This document shows positions 59,701 to 64,000 of a stretch of 64,000 nucleotides of DNA, one piece after another. The DNA lies in assembly GCA_015680685.1 (NCBI GenBank), contig MNCI01003549.1, forward strand, positions 22,103 through 86,102. The letters run 5' to 3'. Position numbers and translations under genes: made by a program. Under the pieces are notes generated by a model, which was not told the origin of the DNA, did not search any database, and worked only from the letters and a program-made list of their open reading frames with translations. Each line of letters begins with the position of its first letter. Position 1 is the first letter of the stretch. The DNA is from Gnetum montanum. Lineage: Eukaryota; Streptophyta; Gnetopsida; Gnetales; Gnetaceae.

Positions 59701-60345
59701 CTAGTCATGGCAGACAAGATCATGCTAATAGAAACCATGTGTCTAAAATCCTTCAATGGATCATGTGTCACAGTCAAGGGCACGATTAACCTAGCCTTCG
59801 TGGAAGGTGAATAATTCCCCATCAGCACGGAGTTCACTGTCATAGAAGAGATGCCCAGTTTCAACATGATTCTTGGTAGACCTTGGCTAGTACAACAACG
59901 AGTCGTTTCCTCATCAATACATCAAGAAATCTACCTTCCATACGAAGGTGGACAAGTCATTATACATGGTGACAACACTCCCTTTCAAGCTGATCACAAC
60001 ATAGACATGTCACAACTCTTGAAAGAGGAGCCTCTTGAAGCAACACACACGACAAGAAACGCAACACCTAGAGCCAAAACCCTTGGATGGGTGGCAACCG
60101 ACATAGTATTTAGAGCTAAAACACCTGAACGAGTGGTAAGGACCATAAGCCTCCTAGCGGAGCCTAAGTATAAAATGCTTCCAAAACCACAACTAGTTAG
60201 GCGACAACCACACAATCAAAATGCCCCTGCGGCCAAAAACAAGTTGGATCTCAGCACACTCTTCACATTCTTTTGTGGTGCATATGTCACGTTCATTTGT
60301 ATTGTACTAGCTTACTCATTCTCTCATGGCCTGAAAAGGCCTTAA
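56794..60345 (+). pseudogene. gag-protease ORF of F
   Basis: One frame of 1,183 codons from ATG at 56794 to TAA at 60343. It has 14 internal stops (first at 56869, last at 59812) and no frameshift that I can find. Gag core at 57,661-58,150: GITLDWYRAFPRNSISSLED, LLHQFITRFKYNLKPKATLD, EPVQKFIQRWSAVLNELHEP. A knuckle-like YHYHQMFGHNTDTC lies near 58,515. Six PFVhKVPP-type repeats occupy 58,690-59,060. Protease: VHIDDGTTTNVVLYSVANKL near 59,650 and FNMILGRPWL near 59,865. The C-terminus has a hydrophobic stretch (LFTFFCGAYVTFICIVLAYS) near 60,260, a possible membrane segment. The stops at readable places fit CAA, CAG, CGA or TGG changed by C-to-T. Confidence 0.92.
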
Positions 60346-60479
60346 ACTACCACCCTTTCACATTGTTTTCTATTTACTTGTGCATTTCAGTTCATGTTTT
60401 CTGCAGTTGCTATTTAACATTATTTTCTCTAGTTGCTTTTGTTTACAGGATCATATGGATACACACACATGCATCCACA

Positions 60480-60905
60480 CCAAAGGTCTTGGCATCATGA
60501 CTTAAAATTGATACCACACTTCATCCTGGCATCATGACGGTAAACTGATACCACAGAATGTCCTGGGCTATGACTTTAAAAACTAGCACCATAGATTGTC
60601 CTGGCATCATGATAGTAAACTGATACGATTGAATGTCCTGGGTTATGACTCAAAACTAACACCACAGAGTGGTCCTGACATCATGACCTAAAACCAATAC
60701 CACAGAGCATCCAGTATGACATTAAAATACCACAGTTTTGTCCACCAGAGTCTGCTAAGACTATAAACTAGCTCGCCTCTTCATAGTCTACCATGGCTAT
60801 AAACTAGCATCGCACTGTCTGCTACGATGATAAATTGGCAATGTCCAATGGGTTATGATGTAGAATTAACCCATGATAGTCTGCTAAGACTATAAACTGG
60901 TAAGA
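60480..60905 (+). repeat. Hairpin array after gag-protease of F
   Basis: About eleven units. Sense strand: AGTC-TGCTAA-GACT followed by ATAAACTAGC (60,750 and 60,888), AGTC-TACCAT-GGCT followed by ATAAACTAGC (60,784), GGTC-CTGACATCAT-GACC (60,671) and GTC-CTGGGCTAT-GAC (60,561). The stem followed by WWAAACTAGC is the same design and orientation as in E1/E2. Confidence 0.85.
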
Positions 60906-62020
60906 TCATCTTTGGCACATTCACCTGCTACTGTAATTCATGACATTTCTTCATCAATGCTTGCCGCATCACTCATCACACCGGCTCTGACAACACTATT
61001 GCTGCTCATTTTTTTACCTTAACTTTTACATGGTGCCTCCATTTTCATTGGCCACATTCATGTCTAAAGTGTTTGCTAACTCATTCACTTGTGGTTTTCT
61101 TGTCTTCTTGGAGTTGTGTTTGCAGAATGATACCTAGTGGTGCTCGTACACAGATACACTTCATCATGGTGACAAGGTGCAACATTCTTTCTGATGCATG
61201 CAACCAGGTTAATCAATCTATTCAAAAGTACATTCCCAATTCCCAATACATTCTCCATTTCCCTAACACTCTCATTCCATTTCCTACCTAGTTATAGTTC
61301 CTATATACACCCAGTACACCCCAAAAATTTGAACACACTTTTGCACATTGCGACACTCTCAAGCAATTGCAACACACAACATGACACATGAGCATGAGTG
61401 AAAAATTGAAAGAAAGCTCTTTCAAAAGTCAAAAAAAAAATAACAAAAGAACAAAAGAGCAAAGAGCAAAGAGCAAAAAAGCCAAAAAAGAAACACAAGA
61501 CCCTTGGCACATCCCATACAAACCCTAGGCGGGAAGGTAGTTGTCTTGGGAAGAACCGTTCATGTTTCACACCATCATGTTTCATCTCACTGCGTGGCTT
61601 TGGTTGTCGGATAATGGGTTCCCTTAGACACTCCAAAAGGGTCCTATTTCTCCAAATAACGCATCATCTCATTGTGTGGCTTTGGTTGTGATAACAAGTT
61701 CTCTTAAATTTGATACGAGAGTCTTGTTCTTCCAAAGGATGCACACCTCATGCCTTGGTTCGAAGTCTACCAAATATTGGCCATCGACAAGGAACAACAT
61801 GACTTGTTTGCAAAAATATAAACACTCCTCTCCCACACCAACACAATCCCTTGATCAATTCCCAATCCCCTGGACATCATCTCAAAACTTCATTTCCCAA
61901 TCCCAAGTACTTCTGAACATGGTGCGAGGACATCTGGCCAAGTGTCAAAGGACAATGCCACTAAGTTACTTGTGGTGTTTTGTACTTCTTTGTTGATGCC
62001 TCTTAGATTTATTCCTCCAA
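60906..62020. other. Non-coding 3' region of F
   Basis: No domain-bearing ORF. A-rich stretch at 61,430-61,490 with repeated AAAGAGCAAAGAGC; two copies of CATCTCAYTGYGTGGCTTTG at 61,584 and 61,666. Nothing else recognised. Confidence 0.6.
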
Positions 62021-62041
62021 GCATCAACAAAGAGGGGCCAA
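61988..62041 (+). promoter_or_regulatory. Polypurine tract and adjoining stem-loop of F
   Basis: CTTTGTTGATGC (61988-61999) pairs perfectly with GCATCAACAAAG (62021-62032) around a 21-base loop. The 3' arm runs into the PPT AAGAGGGGCCAA, which ends at the LTR start. Confidence 0.85.
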
Positions 62042-64000
62042 TGAAACACCACAAAAAATTTGGACCCAGCACTGTCAGACAAGAATCAAGCTAAGTCATG
62101 ATGCTTCCCAGCATGATCGAAACTTGTGAACCTCAAAAAAAAGCATCAAACGGAGCATAATTAAACAAGAAAGAGTTCCTCGGGATCCATAGTGACTACA
62201 TCAGCATATGGCATCAGTAATTTCAAGTTTTGGGTTCAAAATACTTGGTTTTGACCAAGTATACTCTGGGCACACCTTGGTGTACGCTGGCCAACGTACA
62301 GCCTAGCGTACAACAACATTTGAGCCCCAAAAATGAGCCAAAACATGCTAGAATTGAGCATCTGGACCCCCCTAGGACCTTCCCCAAGGTCTCTAGTAGC
62401 TCTCATGCACTTGAAATTCATTTTTTTGGCTTCAAATAATGGGTTTTCATTCCTGTACGCCAGCGTGCATTCCCAGCGTACAGATCAACGTGCACCACCA
62501 AAAACTGCCCAAAACAGACACCAAACAACAATAATTTCACCTAAAATAAACTCTTAGAGGTAGGGAAACTATTGGGAATCATCATGGGAACCTAAAAATC
62601 AAGTTTTAACCTTGAAATGATGCATTTACATGTGTGTACGCTGAGCATACATACTCTGCACGCCCAGCATACAACCCAGCATGCACCAACTTTTGAGCTC
62701 CAAAAACTCCTCCAAATAGTTCGTAATTGAAGGTCTAGACCACCTATGACCTTCCCAAGGATCCCTAGAAGCTCTTAGGCACTTGAAATTCAATTTTTGG
62801 GCTCCAAATGATGGGTTTTCATGCTTGCATGCTGTCCTGCACGCCCAGCATGTACCATCATAGATAGACCAAAATAGACACTCAGAGCATGATTTTCATA
62901 GGAAATCAACTCCTAGAGTCAAGGAAACCATTAGGCATCATCCTAGGCTCCCAAAAATCAAGTTTTAACCTTGAGAAGTGGGAATTTCATGCCTGTATGT
63001 TGGCCTGCATGCCCAGCATGTCTGCCCAACGTGCAGCCCAGCATGCACCACTTTGAACAAGGTTTATCAGGCATTTTAGGTAATATTTTGAAATGGAGTT
63101 GACTCTCCAGTCATGTTCAATGAATCTAAAAGTGCATAGGCTCTAGAAATATCAATTTTAGGCATGAAAAGGGTCATTTTTGGCCTTGCACGCCCAGCAT
63201 GTATGCCGAGCGTGCAGCCCAGCATGCACCACTTTGAACAAGGTTGATTGGTCATTTTAGGCAAGATTGTGACATGGAGTCAACTCTCAAGGCATGGTTA
63301 ATGAATATACAAGTTCATAGGCTCTGGAAACATCAATTTTAGGCATTAGAAGGGTCATTTTTAGCTCTGCACGCCTAGCATGCACACCCGGAGTGCAGCA
63401 CAACGTGCACACTAGAAACATGCCCAAAACTCAATCAAAATGAAGTCAAAATGAGCTCTCGGATGCCTTGGAGAATCACCAACACTCAATAAATAAGGAT
63501 CAAACTACATTGTACAATATTAGGCTCCAAAACTATAGTTTTCATGCCCACACACTGGCTTGAACGCCCAACGTGTACGCCCATCATGTACACTTTTGGA
63601 GCCTCCTAAAACCCTATCAAATCAAGGTCAAATGAACCCAAAATTGACAAGAAGCATCCTCAGGACATTAGGCATCTAGATTCATGCTCAAAACTAGCTT
63701 CATAGTTTAAAATTTGGTTAGAAATTCTTCATGCTTACCCATACACTGTCCAATGTGTGGAGTGTATACGCCCAGCGTGTACACGCTGGCATGGTTCACG
63801 CTGTACACTTGTAAAATTTCATTCTCCTGCACTCGGTCAATGCACCATCTATCTTCTAATATGAATTTTTCTCATCTCACATAGCCACTAATCTCCTTCT
63901 AGATCCAAATCTAACACCCAAGATCTCATAAAACCCTGATTTTTCACTAGATCAAAGGGGGGGGGGGGGGGGGGGGAATTTTTAAAAAAGGGGGGGAAAA
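62042..64000 (+). repeat. 3' LTR of F, incomplete at window edge
   Basis: Matches the 5' LTR from TGAAACACC onward, with about one base in ten different in the first 200 by eye. It has an additional ~181-bp unit (GCAGCCCAGCATGCACCACT at 63,033 and again at 63,214). It ends in a 20-G run (63,957-63,976) and an unclear G/A-rich tail. Confidence 0.9.

Larger units (their letters stand above)
54041..64000 (+). mobile_element. Element F: non-autonomous gag-protease retrotransposon, plus strand
   Basis: 5' LTR 54041-56288, PBS, leader repeat, one long gag-protease ORF (56794-60345), hairpin array, PPT, and 3' LTR from 62042 past the window edge. No RT, RNase H or integrase lies between the LTRs. 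LTR start, PPT, PBS and Gag resemble those of E1/E2, so an E-type element could have supplied pol in trans (inference). It inserted into E1; ATAGG at 54036-54040 would be the target duplication. Confidence 0.9.

Noticed and set aside
1-64000. tRNA or rRNA genes
   Set aside because: No cloverleaf with A and B boxes or rRNA-like block was noticed; the only tRNA-related sequences are primer-binding sites.

Overview
This is plant nuclear DNA: a large, repeat-rich genome with heavily CpG-depleted sequence, made almost entirely of decayed LTR retrotransposons. No intact host gene is visible. The mix (Ty1/copia, Athila-like and Tat-like Ty3/gypsy elements, one of them 18.4 kb, inserted inside each other with little removal) fits a large-genome seed plant. 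A gymnosperm is plausible, but nothing here proves it.

Left part (1-10,155). The LTR of a gypsy element (1-2,028) interrupts the RNase H domain of a minus-strand copia element (2,029-4,900). Next come a T-rich tandem repeat and a DNA-transposon-like structure with ~490-bp inverted arms (5,370-7,330). The CpG-richer loop of that structure carries an ankyrin-repeat gene fragment. A CpG-retaining, low-copy-looking stretch lies at 8,800-9,650.

Right part (10,156-64,000) reads as a nest at least five levels deep. Element A (plus, 5' LTR 10,156-11,087, gag to RT) is cut at ~15,372 by element D (minus, Athila-like: 3' LTR, integrase, RNase H, RT). D is cut at 20,375 by element C (minus, same family as A: 3' LTR 20,376-21,320, an extra ORF in the env position, integrase, RT, protease, gag). 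C is cut in gag at 31,039 by E1 (minus, Tat-like). E1 is cut twice. E2, a sister copy complete with both LTRs and the target duplication GTTTG, occupies 34,563-52,945. F, a plus-strand non-autonomous relative with gag-protease only, starts at 54,041 and runs past the right edge.

E and F look like an autonomous/non-autonomous pair. They share LTR start TGAAACACC, PPT AAGAGGGGCCAA, a primer-binding site of the form TGGYRCTAGAARGAGGG, related Gag proteins with a PFVxKVPP repeat, a stem-loop next to the PPT, and arrays of short hairpins in the spacers between ORFs. E2 also carries a multi-exon antisense gene between gag-protease and pol. Coding frames in C, E2 and F are broken mainly by stop codons rather than frameshifts, as expected from methyl-cytosine deamination. 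All calls are from reading the sequence; no database search was possible.
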